The position numbers were made by a program, and so were the translations under genes. Positions 47,726 through 58,223 of a DNA stretch of 64,000 nt are shown piece after piece. The notes below the pieces were generated by a model that was given only the letters and a program-made list of their open reading frames with translations, had not been told where the DNA came from and did not search any database. This stretch comes from Anagrus nilaparvatae (lineage: Eukaryota; Arthropoda; Insecta; Hymenoptera; Mymaridae). The stretch covers positions 20,648,501 through 20,712,500 of the forward strand of contig JAKSXM010000007.1 in NCBI GenBank assembly GCA_022575985.1. Direction: 5' to 3'. The stretch's first letter is position 1. Every line of letters begins with the position of its first letter.

Positions 47726-49156
47726 TTAGCATTTGCATGATGTTTCAACAGAACCTAAAACAAGTGTTAAATTTTTTGGCACATTATTAAATTTTATATG
47801 ATTAATTTGATTTGACAAATAAACAAACAGCTCATCAAAAGTTGAATTAGAACTAAAAGATAAATTGTCGAAGCTATTAAAACTGTTTTTATTAATTTCC
47901 AATATTTTCAAATTTTTTAATGAAATATCCCAATTTTTTGGGAAACTAGACAATTTATTATTAGTCAACATCAAATTCTCTAAACTATTTAAGCCAATAA
48001 AAGAATTTTCATCTATATCCATAATTTGATTATTTTGCAAAAATAATTGTTTCAATGATGGCATATTTCTAAAAGTTTTTTCATTAAGACTTTTCAATTT
48101 ATTGTCATTTAACCATAAGGATGCTAATTCTGTAGAATTAGATATTCCTGGAAATATTTCAATTTTATTATTTTCTAAGCTGAGAAATTGTAAATTATAC
48201 AATTGATCAAAAGATCCTTGCTGTATTATCTGAATATCATTGTGTGACAAATTTAGATAAATTATTTTAGTCATATCGTGAAATACGTCATTTTCGATAA
48301 ATTTTATTTTATTGTAAGATAAATCCAAGTACATAATATTTGTTAAGTTCATAACATTCGAAGATGTGAATTCTTGTAAATTATTGGATTTAAATGACAA
48401 ATATTCTAAATTATATAAATTAATAAAATTGATATTATTTAATTTATAACTTGGTTTGTTTTTAATTTTTAGAATTTTCAGATTATGTAAATTTTTCAAA
48501 GATAAATTTGTTACAGCCAAATCTTCTAAATCTAAATATTCCAGTGATTTTGGTAGCCAATTAAAATCATTATTTGATATTGAGTTACCAGATAAGAAAA
48601 TGTGTGTCAATGATGACATGTTAGATTCAGAACTTATCGTGATTTCTTTTATATTACTGGATCTTAAAAATAATTTTCGTAACTTTGGGTATGAACCCGT
48701 AATATTAATTCTACACTGACTATCATCAGAACTATAATATCGATAACCATTTTTGTAATAATAACCAAGAATGCATTCAGAACCAGTATTATCTAATACT
48801 AAAACTTCTAATCGTAAGTGATCAGATGATAGTATATTTTTAATTGGAAAAGGATTATTTTTTAAATTTACATATTTTAAATTTGGTAACGAAGCCCAAG
48901 AGAATGCATGCATCTTTACATCAGATATTCCTCTGGAACTTAAATCAATACATTCTAACAATGGAGCTACAATGAAACGTGCTGGAATAGTACTAAATGT
49001 AATACCAGAAAAATTAAGATAATTTGATTGACTGGAACAGTATTTTTCAGCTTCATCAGTGACTATGCTGTTTATGTTTGGATAAATTACATCAGCTTTT
49101 ATTGTCAAATAGCATAATATCATTTGCACAAGTAATAATGACTTATGTATCTTCAT
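47726..49156 (-). CDS. Secreted leucine-rich-repeat protein (476 aa)
   Basis: A single-exon frame. It has a signal peptide at about residues 1-21 (hydrophobic, ending before DVIYPN), a short N-terminal region with cysteines, and then about 14-15 LRRs of the LxxLxLxxNxI type. Examples are IMYLDLSYNKIKFI, IIYLNLSHNDIQII, LQFLSLENNKIEIF, LASLWLNDNKLKSL and LKQLFLQNNQIMDI. It ends in CKC without a transmembrane helix or TIR domain. Many NxS/T sites (at least ten) suggest glycosylation and secretion. It resembles the extracellular part of Toll-type receptors or other LRR-only secreted proteins. Secreted LRR proteins have been reported in venom of aphid parasitoids, and that role is possible here but not shown. 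It shares the CRINITGSYPKLRKLFL segment with the 58224 gene. Confidence 0.9.
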   Translation of the reverse strand: MKIHKSLLLVQMILCYLTIKADVIYPNINSIVTDEAEKYCSSQSNYLNFSGITFSTIPARFIVAPLLECIDLSSRGISDVKMHAFSWASLPNLKYVNLKNNPFPIKNILSSDHLRLEVLVLDNTGSECILGYYYKNGYRYYSSDDSQCRINITGSYPKLRKLFLRSSNIKEITISSESNMSSLTHIFLSGNSISNNDFNWLPKSLEYLDLEDLAVTNLSLKNLHNLKILKIKNKPSYKLNNINFINLYNLEYLSFKSNNLQEFTSSNVMNLTNIMYLDLSYNKIKFIENDVFHDMTKIIYLNLSHNDIQIIQQGSFDQLYNLQFLSLENNKIEIFPGISNSTELASLWLNDNKLKSLNEKTFRNMPSLKQLFLQNNQIMDIDENSFIGLNSLENLMLTNNKLSSFPKNWDISLKNLKILEINKNSFNSFDNLSFSSNSTFDELFVYLSNQINHIKFNNVPKNLTLVLGSVETSCKC

Positions 49157-49613
49157 TTTGATGATATTTTCTGTTCATTTAGTTTTGACAGTAAATTGAT
49201 AATAAATCTGCAATGTGATAATAATAAATTTTAATGTTTCTTTAAACGAGTTTTATTAGGTGAAATTTAAAAAATGCTAAAGCTTCGGTAAATTGATATT
49301 TATACATTTCCGGATATTTTACATATGTATTAAATATCTACGAACGTGCTTCTTAAGTAAACTGTTAAAAGTAATAGTAAATTTTCAAAAAAATATCTAA
49401 ATATTTGAAAAAAATCGTAAATATATACTCATAATTCAATATCTAGGATTGTCGATTTTTTTTGTGAATTTATAACTATTTTTTGTAAATTTTCAACAAT
49501 AAAAAATTGTAAACTATCAATTTTTTTTTCGAAATCACAAAAAAATTAAGAATATTTTTTTTTCGAATATTTACAAATTTTTAAAAAATTTTCCAATTTT
49601 TTTGTTTATATAA
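49157..49613. other. Upstream region of the LRR gene, no motif assigned
   Basis: AT-rich DNA with no clear TATA-plus-initiator pair on the minus strand. GAACAG lies 14 bases before the ATG (minus strand) and could be a splice acceptor for a leader exon, but the evidence is thin. Confidence 0.35.
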
Positions 49614-50721
49614 GGGTAGATTTAAATGAAGCGTACACGACTTGTAAGGTCGGGTCTTCAAAACTGCCCCAAAAACTGCCTGAAAGTACTACCAAAAATA
49701 AGTCACCAGCCCAATTTTTAGCCTCCCAGAGCAAAATCTCGATTTTTGGCAGCCATTTTTATGTTTTGGACTTTTGTAAAAAAAATAAGAAAAATGAGTC
49801 ATAATTTTTTTTATTATTGCTGTAAAAAACTTACATTAGCATGAAAAATTTTTTCCTTTTAGGTCCGGATAGGAAATTTCTCTGGCTATCTGATTCTGGG
49901 ATCAAAAATTTTTTTGAGTAGCGCATGCGCGAGGAATCGCTAAGATAGGCTGTTTTTTTCAAAAGTCGATTTCTCAAATGCCTATATTAGTGAAAAATCT
50001 TCTAAAGAGGCTTAAAATTTTCCTTAAACCTTATATTTTTTGTCAAAAAAAAATTTCGATGGGACACTGCTTTTTGGGAGCTCTAGATAAAAAAATAGCA
50101 GCTTTCAAAAGAACATTTTTTACAAATTTCAATTTTCCCTCCAAATCACGTGACCAATCAAAAATCTGACCAAAAATTTAGATTTCGCGGGAAATTTTAG
50201 ATAAGGATGTATCTTTTCATGTTTTTAAGAGCGTTTATGTTAAAGCAGCGAAATGATAAAGAACTTTCTGATTACTTTAGAATAATTTAGTAGTATTTAA
50301 AAAATAAAAAAATTCCTTTCAATTAAAATAATCTTTCAATTTAAAATTTCGCTGCTATTTTTTTATCTAGAGCTCCCAAAAAGCCCCATCGAAATTTTTT
50401 TTTTGCCAAAAATATAAGGTTTAAGGAAAATTTTAAGCCTGGTTAGAAGATTTTTCACTAATAGTCATTTTAGAGATCGACTTTTGAAAAAAAACAGCCT
50501 GTTTTTTACAGCAATAATAAAAAAATTATGACTCATTTTTCCTTACTTTTTTTACAAAAGTCTAAAACACAAAAATGGCTGCCAAAAATCGAGATTTTGC
50601 TCTGAGAGGCTAAAAATTGGGCTGGTGACTTATTTTTGGTAGTACTTTCAGAAAAAAACACTTTGGGACAGTTTTGAAGACCCGACCATACAACTCGTGT
50701 ACGCTTCATTTAAATCTACCC
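49614..50721. mobile_element. Foldback element, 1,108 bp, with 4-bp target duplication
   Basis: Inverted arms start GGGTAGATTTAAATGAAGCG and end with the exact complement. Long paired arms carry GTCGGGTCTTCAAAACTG, ATAAGTCACCAGCCCAATTT and ATCTAGAGCTCCCAAAAAG. ATAA flanks both ends (49610-49613 and 50722-50725). About 125 bp of the left arm (roughly 49825-49950, with GCGCATGCGCG) has no partner on the right, so the right arm has a deletion or the left an insertion. No transposase. Confidence 0.8.
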
Positions 50722-50725
50722 ATAA

Positions 50726-51815
50726 AGAAATTAATTTTTATAGTGTAAAATAAAAGATCTTTAAAAAAATTAAATAATTTTTTTCATAATTAGGTATTCT
50801 TATCCAAATGAAAAAATCAATTTTTCAGAAAATTTAAAAAAAATAAAAGAAATAAACTTTTTCATATGAATTATAGAAAGATATATTGTATAAGAAACAT
50901 TTTTTTTAGTTTATAAAAAAATAAAAACTTACTTTTTTATAATTGACTCTTTAAACTATTTATTTTTAATAAACTTCTTTATATACTTAAGCCTTGAAGA
51001 TGTATGGTGTTTACTGAAAAATAATCAAGTTCAGAGGAGAGAAATTTAAATATAGCACATTTAATCACACTATATATGAAGCATTCCATATTAATTTAAT
51101 TGTTTAAGAATAAATTTTTTCATCAAAAAAAGATCTATCCCCAATTAAGTAATTAGAAACAGGAATAAAATGAAAAGTAATCTGCATAAGGACTATTTCT
51201 ATTTTAATTTCTAGAAAATATTTATTTATCGTTATAAATTAAAATTACTTCAACGTAAATAAATAAATGTAAAGCCCCAGATACTTTTACAAATATAATG
51301 AAAAATAATGTCAATGTGTTTGTATGAAACCTAAGACGAAAAAAAAAATAAAGCATTCGTCACTACTTCATTACGATATGATAATTTGAGATATTTATAT
51401 AAACTTTATTCATTTTAATTTATAAAAATTATTCTTTTTATATTATATTAATTCAATTTAAAAAAAAGTTCTCTTTTGTCCCAAAATGAACAATTTTTAA
51501 ACAAAATGTTGTCAAAATTGCAATTTTCGATAAAAATAGGCTTCATGGATTTCAAAAATCTTGTAAAAGCTACAAACTTACAAACAATTTTCACTTGTTT
51601 CATATTCTTGAGTTGTTTCCAAGATACGGGCTTAAAAACCTAAAATTGCAACTCTGACTTTAAATTATCATATCTTGTAAAGAAATAATTGAAAAGGGAC
51701 AGGACGTTTTTAGCTTATACAGATACTTCTTCATAAGGTTTTACATAATATTAAAAGTAAAAAATTACAATAGAACTTTATTATTATTATTATTATTATT
51801 ATTAATGAACTAGGT
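50726..51815. other. Non-coding AT-rich DNA
   Basis: No gene seen. A (TTA)n run lies at 51780-51807 directly before the R1-type fragment. Confidence 0.5.
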
Positions 51816-51819
51816 TGAG

Positions 51820-52008
51820 GTGAGTAACTGCAGGTGCAGTACAAGGAAGGGTCCTCGGATCGGATCTATGATACATCATGTATGGCAAGGTACTTAGGCT
51901 TCCAATGCCTGAGCACACTTTTACCGTTGGATACGCGAACGATTTGGCCTTAGCTATCGCGGCAAAAGATGCTAAAACTGTCGAGGAGAAACTAAACCAG
52001 GAAATGTA
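51820..52008 (+). pseudogene. R1-clade LINE reverse-transcriptase fragment
   Basis: The plus-strand frame reads VTAGAVQGRVLGSDL, a stop, then YIMYGKVLRLPMPE and FTVGYANDLALAIAAKD. This matches R1-type reverse transcriptase with motif VTAG.PQGSVLGP..W...YD..L and the catalytic YADD box, here YAND. It is about 60 codons long. It is isolated from any other LINE part and abuts the truncated LRR pseudogene. Confidence 0.75.
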
Positions 52009-52014
52009 AGGAAT

Positions 52015-52476
52015 AAATTATTGGATAGAGAATCATTTATTTTTTTGAATGGAGTTTCAGATAAAAATAATTTTCTTAATTTATGAAACGTTCCTGTATT
52101 ATTTAATTCTTCACAAAGATTACTATCAGATGAAGGATGAAAATTAAGAATTTCTAATTGAATAAATCCAGTAAAATTTAAATTGCATTTAAATATATAA
52201 GAATTCCAAAAATTTTAAATTTGGAAGCCCAATAAAAGCATCAGTTTCTATACTTTCTATATTGTTTTCTTCAATGATTAAACACTAAGCATTACTCACA
52301 ATAAATTTTTCCTTTAATTTTTTAAGATTTAGATCGCTTAATTTGTAATAATTATCGAGGCAAAAATTGTTATCATCATTTAAATATTCGCTCCATATTC
52401 CTAATGTATATGAATAACTTAAAACCAAAAATGCAGGAAATGATGTGAAAAACAAGATAAACTTTGAAAACCGCAT
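52015..52476 (-). pseudogene. Truncated secreted LRR-protein gene
   Basis: The minus strand starts at 52476 with a signal peptide (MRFSKFILFFTSFPAFLVLSYS) and NNFCLDNYYKLSDLNLKKLK, closely matching the start of the 58224-59327 gene. A stop occurs at about residue 64. Further in-frame matches with indels follow (NNIESIETDAFIGLPNLKFLE, then CEELNNTGTFHKLRKLFL). Homology stops near 52015, where the R1 fragment begins. It lacks the C-terminal two thirds and is non-functional. GTTTTCAG just before the ATG mirrors the intact copy. Confidence 0.8.
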
Positions 52477-52479
52477 TAT

Positions 52480-53870
52480 ATTCTGAAAACAAAATTATAA
52501 TAATAAATAAAACAACTTTAAAAATTAAGATCATCATTATTTTTATTTACGCTGTAAGTACAAACTATTATAATAAAAAATTATTAGCACTAAGGCTCTT
52601 TAAATAAAGGGAAAATATTGCTTAGGATAAAAATTCCGCAGAAAAAAATGCGGACTTACGTCCAACCGTAAAATCAATTGAAAGTTTTTTTTTATTTTTG
52701 AATGGTAAAAATTTTCAAAAATTTAGATTTTAATTATAAAAAATCAAATAATAATGGATTTCCGAAAACTAGGACTCGCTGAAAAAAAATGATGACTTTT
52801 CGTATAAAAATACGAAAAATAGCGGTATACCGTATAGGAGCCGGTTTTCGATCAGAAGTCACTTTCTTATACCTAGCTGTATCTTTATTTATTGAAAAAT
52901 ATACTTTAAAATTAATAATTGGTGTTAAATATTGTTGCATTTGATCAGGGAAATCCTATATTTTATTATGCTAATTAAAAAAATATCAAATTTATTGATG
53001 GAAAATTGATATTTTACATTTATTACAAGTGTGCAAGGTAATGTAATTTCGATAATGCAAATTCTATTTTTGATAATAGTATCATTTTGATCGAATTAAT
53101 TTTCTATAATTTAAAAATCGCTAAAGCTAAGTTAAATCGTGCGCGTTTTAATAGAATTCTTATAGGTATAACTAAACCTATTTCTTAACTCCCTTTTCAC
53201 TTCATTTTTCTTGTCTTTTTAATATAAAATACCTATAATAAGAATAAAATATAGTAAACAACAGATGAACTACACTCTTGTATAATCATGTATTTTAAAC
53301 ATTTATTTATTAAAATTTGCTTTTTAATTTTAATTAACGAAAGATAATAATTGATATAATGTTTTTAAAACCTAAGGAAATAAAATAGACGCCGCACCGT
53401 GTGTATGCAACCCGCTTTTAACCTATTTCAGTTGGCGCGCAGCTATATTATAAACACAAGCGTTTATTTACCTCTTTATTTATTTGTGTTTTTAAAAGTA
53501 AAAAAAGCCTTAATTTTATAAAAAAAGTGTTAGAATATAATTTTTATATATTTTTAATATTAAAATAGGATTTTTTTCCAATTTTAAAGTGTTTCTACGT
53601 ATTTTTTATAAAAATCGAAGCGTTTATTGCAAGTTTATGGTGTTGTAATCCAAGTGATACCTAAGTATATAAATACTTAAAATTGTGTTTTTATGTGAAA
53701 ATTTAGTAAATATTTTGTTAATTGTTGTGAAATATAGTATAAAAAATGTAATAGTGACAAATGTAATGTTGTATAATTAAAAAAATATCGTTTAAATAAA
53801 AAGAATGTGTAATATTATTGAAAATATCGAAAACCTGTTTTGTGTAAAAAAGTTAGGAATCGATTATCGA
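52480..53870. other. Non-coding; short GC-richer island at 53388-53460
   Basis: No gene identified. 53388-53460 (with CGCCGCACCGTGTGTATGC and TTGGCGCGCAGC) is GC-rich for this window and could be a promoter or the leader exon of a gene on the plus strand, but no coding exon follows that I can support. Confidence 0.4.
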
Positions 53871-53872
53871 TA

Positions 53873-54590
53873 TGTAAATGTAAATGTAAATATTCTTTAT
53901 TTTGCAATTGAACAAAAATACAGTAATCAAATAAAATATACATCATAGTAAATAATTGATAATTAACATTGATAAAATATAATAAGTTTGAAATATACGT
54001 GATAACATTATTAAATTTTTATAGTAAATGAAATAAAGTAGTTAATAAATACTTAGAGTCTCAATAGTTTAAATTTAATAATTTGACATAGGTAAGACAG
54101 TCACTTAGTTGGTTGCATGTACATGGTAAACTTAATTCTATATAAATTATTAAAATAAGTGAAATATATTAAAATGAAATAATAAAATAATAAGTAATAA
54201 GTAATTGTCTTGCAACAAAAGGGTGGCATGTCATATTTATGAAAACACCCTTGCTAGGGATCAAGTGTGAGGAGATATTTGTGCATAGCAGTTTTAAATG
54301 AGTTAAGTGAAGGTAGAAACCGAATTTCTGCAGGTAAGGAGTTCCAAAGCCTAGCGCCTCTGTACCGAAAGGTGATTGTCCCACAATTTTTGATATTAGG
54401 TATGGTGATTTCTTTTGAACGCAGAGTACCCCTTGCATTCTCTTTAGGAACGTACTTAGTAAAAGATTCGCTCAGATATGAGGGTTGATGTAACCGCAGG
54501 ATTTTATAAATTATGGCCAAAAAGTAATGCCTGCGTGAATCAGTGCATAACCATCCCAACTTACGCCTAAAAGGGGTTATATATTAATCT
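53873..54590 (-). pseudogene. LINE 3' end with hexanucleotide tail
   Basis: The minus-strand frame (54580 down to 54257) encodes KLGWLCTDSRRHYFLAIIYK, then PSYLSESFTKYVP, FRYRGARLWNSLPAEIRFLP and FKTAMHKYLL. This is the standard C-terminal end of CR1/L2/RTE-like LINE ORF2 (GWL...R..Y....+YK, P.YLS, ARLWNSLP..IR, FK). It is 5'-truncated. The 3' tail ends in a short ATTTAC repeat (TGTAAATGTAAATGTAAAT on the plus strand at 53873-53891), as in LINEs that carry microsatellite tails. Confidence 0.75.
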
Positions 54591-54599
54591 TTGCGTAGA

Positions 54600-55586
54600 C
54601 CGTAAATATACCTCAGTCAGTTAGATATAACAATTTAAAATAAATTTGCAATAAATAAGTAAATATAACCCTTTCCTTTTATTTATTAATGCATCACAAC
54701 GTAATTAAAAGCATTTTTAGTATTCGGCATAGAGTAGGTATCCTTAAAACTCGATTATAATAACACACGAGATTTGGTGAAAACGATGAGAAAAATCTCC
54801 TAAGGTTGTACAAGAGAGCATTTTTCTTATTTTTTTTATTAATTTAAATTGTTTTTTAACATCGGTAAGGTAAAAATCAGTTCTTTAGGGTTTATAGTTT
54901 CGTAATAAAACTCGGTTTTAGATAAATGATGCATACTTTTTTATATAAAAACTAATTTGTGTCTATTTGATCGAAAGCCAATACGTTCGAAAACTGGCTC
55001 CAATACGGTATTTTTTGATTTTTGACAGCATAAAATTATTAAACAAACATATTTTCAGAGTACATACTAAAATCAGAAAAAATTACATTCACACGTATAT
55101 GCATACACTCTCATACAGACGTGACATATAAATCGTTTTTTAGAATTTAGAGTTACAAAGAAAATGCTTATTATATTTATAAAAAAAAAAAAATTTACCA
55201 ACAACAAAAGTACCTCTTGGAGGAATCAAAAAAAAATTAAACTAATAAAAAAGAATTCATAAATTTCAAAGCAATTTTTTAGCTAAAAAAATTTTTAAAT
55301 AAATTAGTGTAAACGTTTTTACTTGAGAAAACTCTATAAACTCAGGAACAAAACTAAACTCAAAATCACTGATTTAAGGATATTATACTTGAATTATTTT
55401 CAAATTACGTATATAAAATCATGACGTAAAGAAGCAAAAAACCGGGATGTTTTTAGTGATACTTATTCAGAATTTCAAAACTATGTGCTATTTTAAACTT
55501 TTTTTATTTTACCAATATTTTACAGATGTTTAAGAAATTAAAAAATGAATAATGACTATATTGGGTCAATTTAAACCATTCACTTT
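54600..55586. other. Non-coding; possible relic of the 9854-10015 repeat at 55040-55240
   Basis: No gene. 55090-55240 (TGCATACACTCTCATACAGAC ... AAGTACCTCTTGGAGGAATC) parallels 9880-10010 (CACATACAGAC ... AGGTTCCTCTATGAGGAACC) with the same block order but weak identity. Confidence 0.4.
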
Positions 55587-56175
55587 TAACATGGAACATG
55601 TTTATAGGGAGGGGATACTTCAGAACTTGAAAATTAAGGGGGGGGGGTTCAAATATGCCATATTTAAGGGGGGTGGTCAAATATATCCTATTTAAGGAGG
55701 GTGGTCAAATTTGTCCTATTTAAGGGGGGTGGTCAAATATCCCCTATTTAAGGGGGGTGAACAAATTTGTCCTATTTAAGGGGGGTGGTCAAATATGTCC
55801 TATTTAAGGGGGGTGGTCAAATATGTCCTAATTAAAGGGGGTGGTCAAATTTGTCTTATTTAAGGGGGGGGGGGGGTCAAATGAAACTTAGAATAATTAG
55901 GGGACTTTGAAAAATCTGAGCTTAAGGACTTAAGATAATACAGGTTTATGGACTTAAAATAATATCGATTTAGGGACTTGGAATAATTCTGGTTTAGGGA
56001 ATCAAAATAGTTTGGGTTTAGAACTTAACAGCTAGTAAGGTGATAATTACAATTTATAAAATTAGAAAATTCTATTGTAATGTTGAGTAACATTTGTATT
56101 ATACCTAGTCCTCAGCTGGAAGTAAACATGTTCCATGCACTTAGGTTGTGTTTACAGAAACCGGTTATAAATTTT
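55587..56175 (+). repeat. G-rich minisatellite element, copy 6 (largest)
   Basis: Starts TAACATGGAACATGTTTATA. About eight tandem 28-bp units of GGGGGGTGGTCAAATATGTC plus CTATTTAA lie at about 55640-55880, followed by five or six roughly 27-bp units of the type TTTAGGGACTTGGAATAATT. It ends TAAACATGTTCCATGCACTT and ACAGAAACCGGTTATAAAT. The ends are mutually inverted over 16-17 bp. It is strongly strand-asymmetric, with G on the plus strand, and non-coding. Confidence 0.75.
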
Positions 56176-56319
56176 AAAATTAAGTTTGCATTTCCCTAAA
56201 AGATTTTTATATTAATGCAAATTATTCTGCTAGATTTTTTTCGAAACTTTTATAGTGCTTGTATAATTAAAAGTTCTGTCAAGTTTGATCAAAAGCTGTT
56301 AGATATAATACTTTCCTTA

Positions 56320-57717
56320 TAGACCTGACGTGGAGCCCCGTTTCGTAGACAAATTTTATCCTTGATAGGTCGATGGAATTTTCCAACGGGTATTTATGTT
56401 TTTTGGGTCGCTGAACCCGAATATGGTATCAGTTTTTACTGAAAATGGTCCAGTTGCCCGCAATAGGCAACTTTCGGTTAATTTTCGGAGATTTTCCTTT
56501 TTTCGCAAGGGTTACTTATGTTTTTCGGGTCGCTGAACATGAATATGATATCGGTTTTTACCGAAAATGGTCCAGTTGCTCGCAATAGGCAACTTTTGGT
56601 TAATTTTCGGAGATTTTCCTTTTTTCGCAAGGGTTACTTATCTTTTTCGGGTCGCTGAACATGAATATGATATCGGTTTTTACCGAAAATGGTCCAGTTG
56701 CCCGCAATAGGCAACTTTTGGTTAATTTTCGGAGATTTTCCTTTTTTCGCAAGGGTTACTTATGTTTTTCGGGTCGCTGAACATGAATATGATATCGGTT
56801 TTTACTGAAAATGGTCCAGTTGCCCGCAATAGGCAACTTTCGGTTAATTTTCGGAGATTTTCCTTTTTTCGCAAGGGTTACTTATGTTTTTCGGGTCGCT
56901 GAACATAAATATGATATCGGTTTTTACCGAAAATGGTCCAGTTGCCCGCAATAGGCAACTTTTGGTTAATTTTTGGAGATTTTTTTATTTTCGCAAGGGT
57001 TACTTATGTTTTTTCGGTCGCTGAATACGAATATGATAACGGTTTTCATCGAAAATGGTACAGTTGCCCACAATAAGCGACTTTAGGTTAATTTTCGGGG
57101 ATGTTTTTATTTACGCGAGGGTTACTTATGTTTTTCGGGTTGCTGAACATGAATATTATATCGGTTTTCACAGAATATGGTTCAGTTGCCCACAATAGGA
57201 ATTTTGAGGTTTTTTTTTGCGGGTTTTTTAATATTTTCATCAATTACTTATGTTTTTCGGGTTGCTGAACACGAATATTATATCGGTTTTTATCGAAAAT
57301 GGTTCAGTTGCCCGCAATAGGAATTTTGAGGTTATACTTTGCGAGGTTTTTAACATTTTCATCAACTGCTTATGTTTTTCGGGTCGCTGAACACGAATAT
57401 AATATCAGTTTTTACTAAAAATGATTCATGTACCCAAAATAGGTAATTCTATTGCAGGCAACTGGACCATTTTCGGTAAAAACCGATATCATATTCGTAT
57501 TCAGCGACCCGAAAAACATAAGTAACCCTTGCGAAAATAAAAAAATCTCCGAAAATTAACCAAAAGTTGCCTATTGCGGGCAACTGGACCATTTTCGGTA
57601 AAAACTGATACCATATTCGGGTTCAGCGACCCAAAAAACATAAATACCCGTTGGAAAATTCCATCGACCTATCAAGGATAAAATTTGTCTACGAAACGGG
57701 GCTCCACGTTAGGTCTA
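56320..57717. mobile_element. Foldback element containing a 122-bp tandem array
   Basis: Terminal inverted repeats start TAGACCTGACGTGGAGCCCC and end with the near-complement, flanked by TTA on both sides (56317-56319 and 57718-57720). A 122-bp unit containing GGGTCGCTGAACATGAATAT and GGTCCAGTTGCCCGCAATAG repeats about eight times from 56391 to 57430. Unit starts can be counted at 56509, 56631, 56753, 56875, 56997 and 57119. The right arm (about 57449-57690) carries only two inverted units. It is non-coding. The family is shared with 46330-47172. A 3-bp TTA duplication would fit PIF/Harbinger targeting. Confidence 0.8.
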
Positions 57718-58191
57718 TTATGAATTAAATAATTGTTGAAACGAAAAAAAATAGGATAAAAAAAACAAAATAACTATAACCTTAAACTTTGCAAAAAATT
57801 AAAAAAAAAAGTAGACAAAAATTTTGAGAAATCAAAAATAAAAACAAGGAAAAAAATTATTTCTTGCGCTCCCGGACGTAAAACTCGTACGTAAAACTTG
57901 TCAAGGAATTTTATGCACTTTTTGTACGTCTAAGTAGGCAAAAAATATTGTAAGCAGCATGGGTGAAAAACTTTAAACTAGTGTAAACACATGTTACTCG
58001 TACCCGACTTAGAGAACAGGCAAAAAGAAAACAAAATATAAGGAAATACAAAGAGAATAAAAATTTATTTGGATATGTTAAATTTGTATACAACTATGGA
58101 ATATAATCTTTACATAATTAAGTTTCATGTATATAAACCAAAAAACAGAATAAATTTTCAACAACAAAAATTAATGTTACTAGCATAATAC

Positions 58192-58197
58192 TTTATT
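58192..58197 (-). terminator. Candidate polyadenylation signal for the 58224-59327 gene
   Basis: AATAAA on the minus strand, about 27 bases after the stop codon. Confidence 0.4.
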
Positions 58198-58223
58198 TTT
58201 TACTCATAAAGTTTAAAAATCCT

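Noticed and set aside
48456..48719. Plus-strand frame inside the LRR gene
   Set aside because: Antisense to the intact 476-aa LRR frame; its composition mirrors the leucine-rich repeats.
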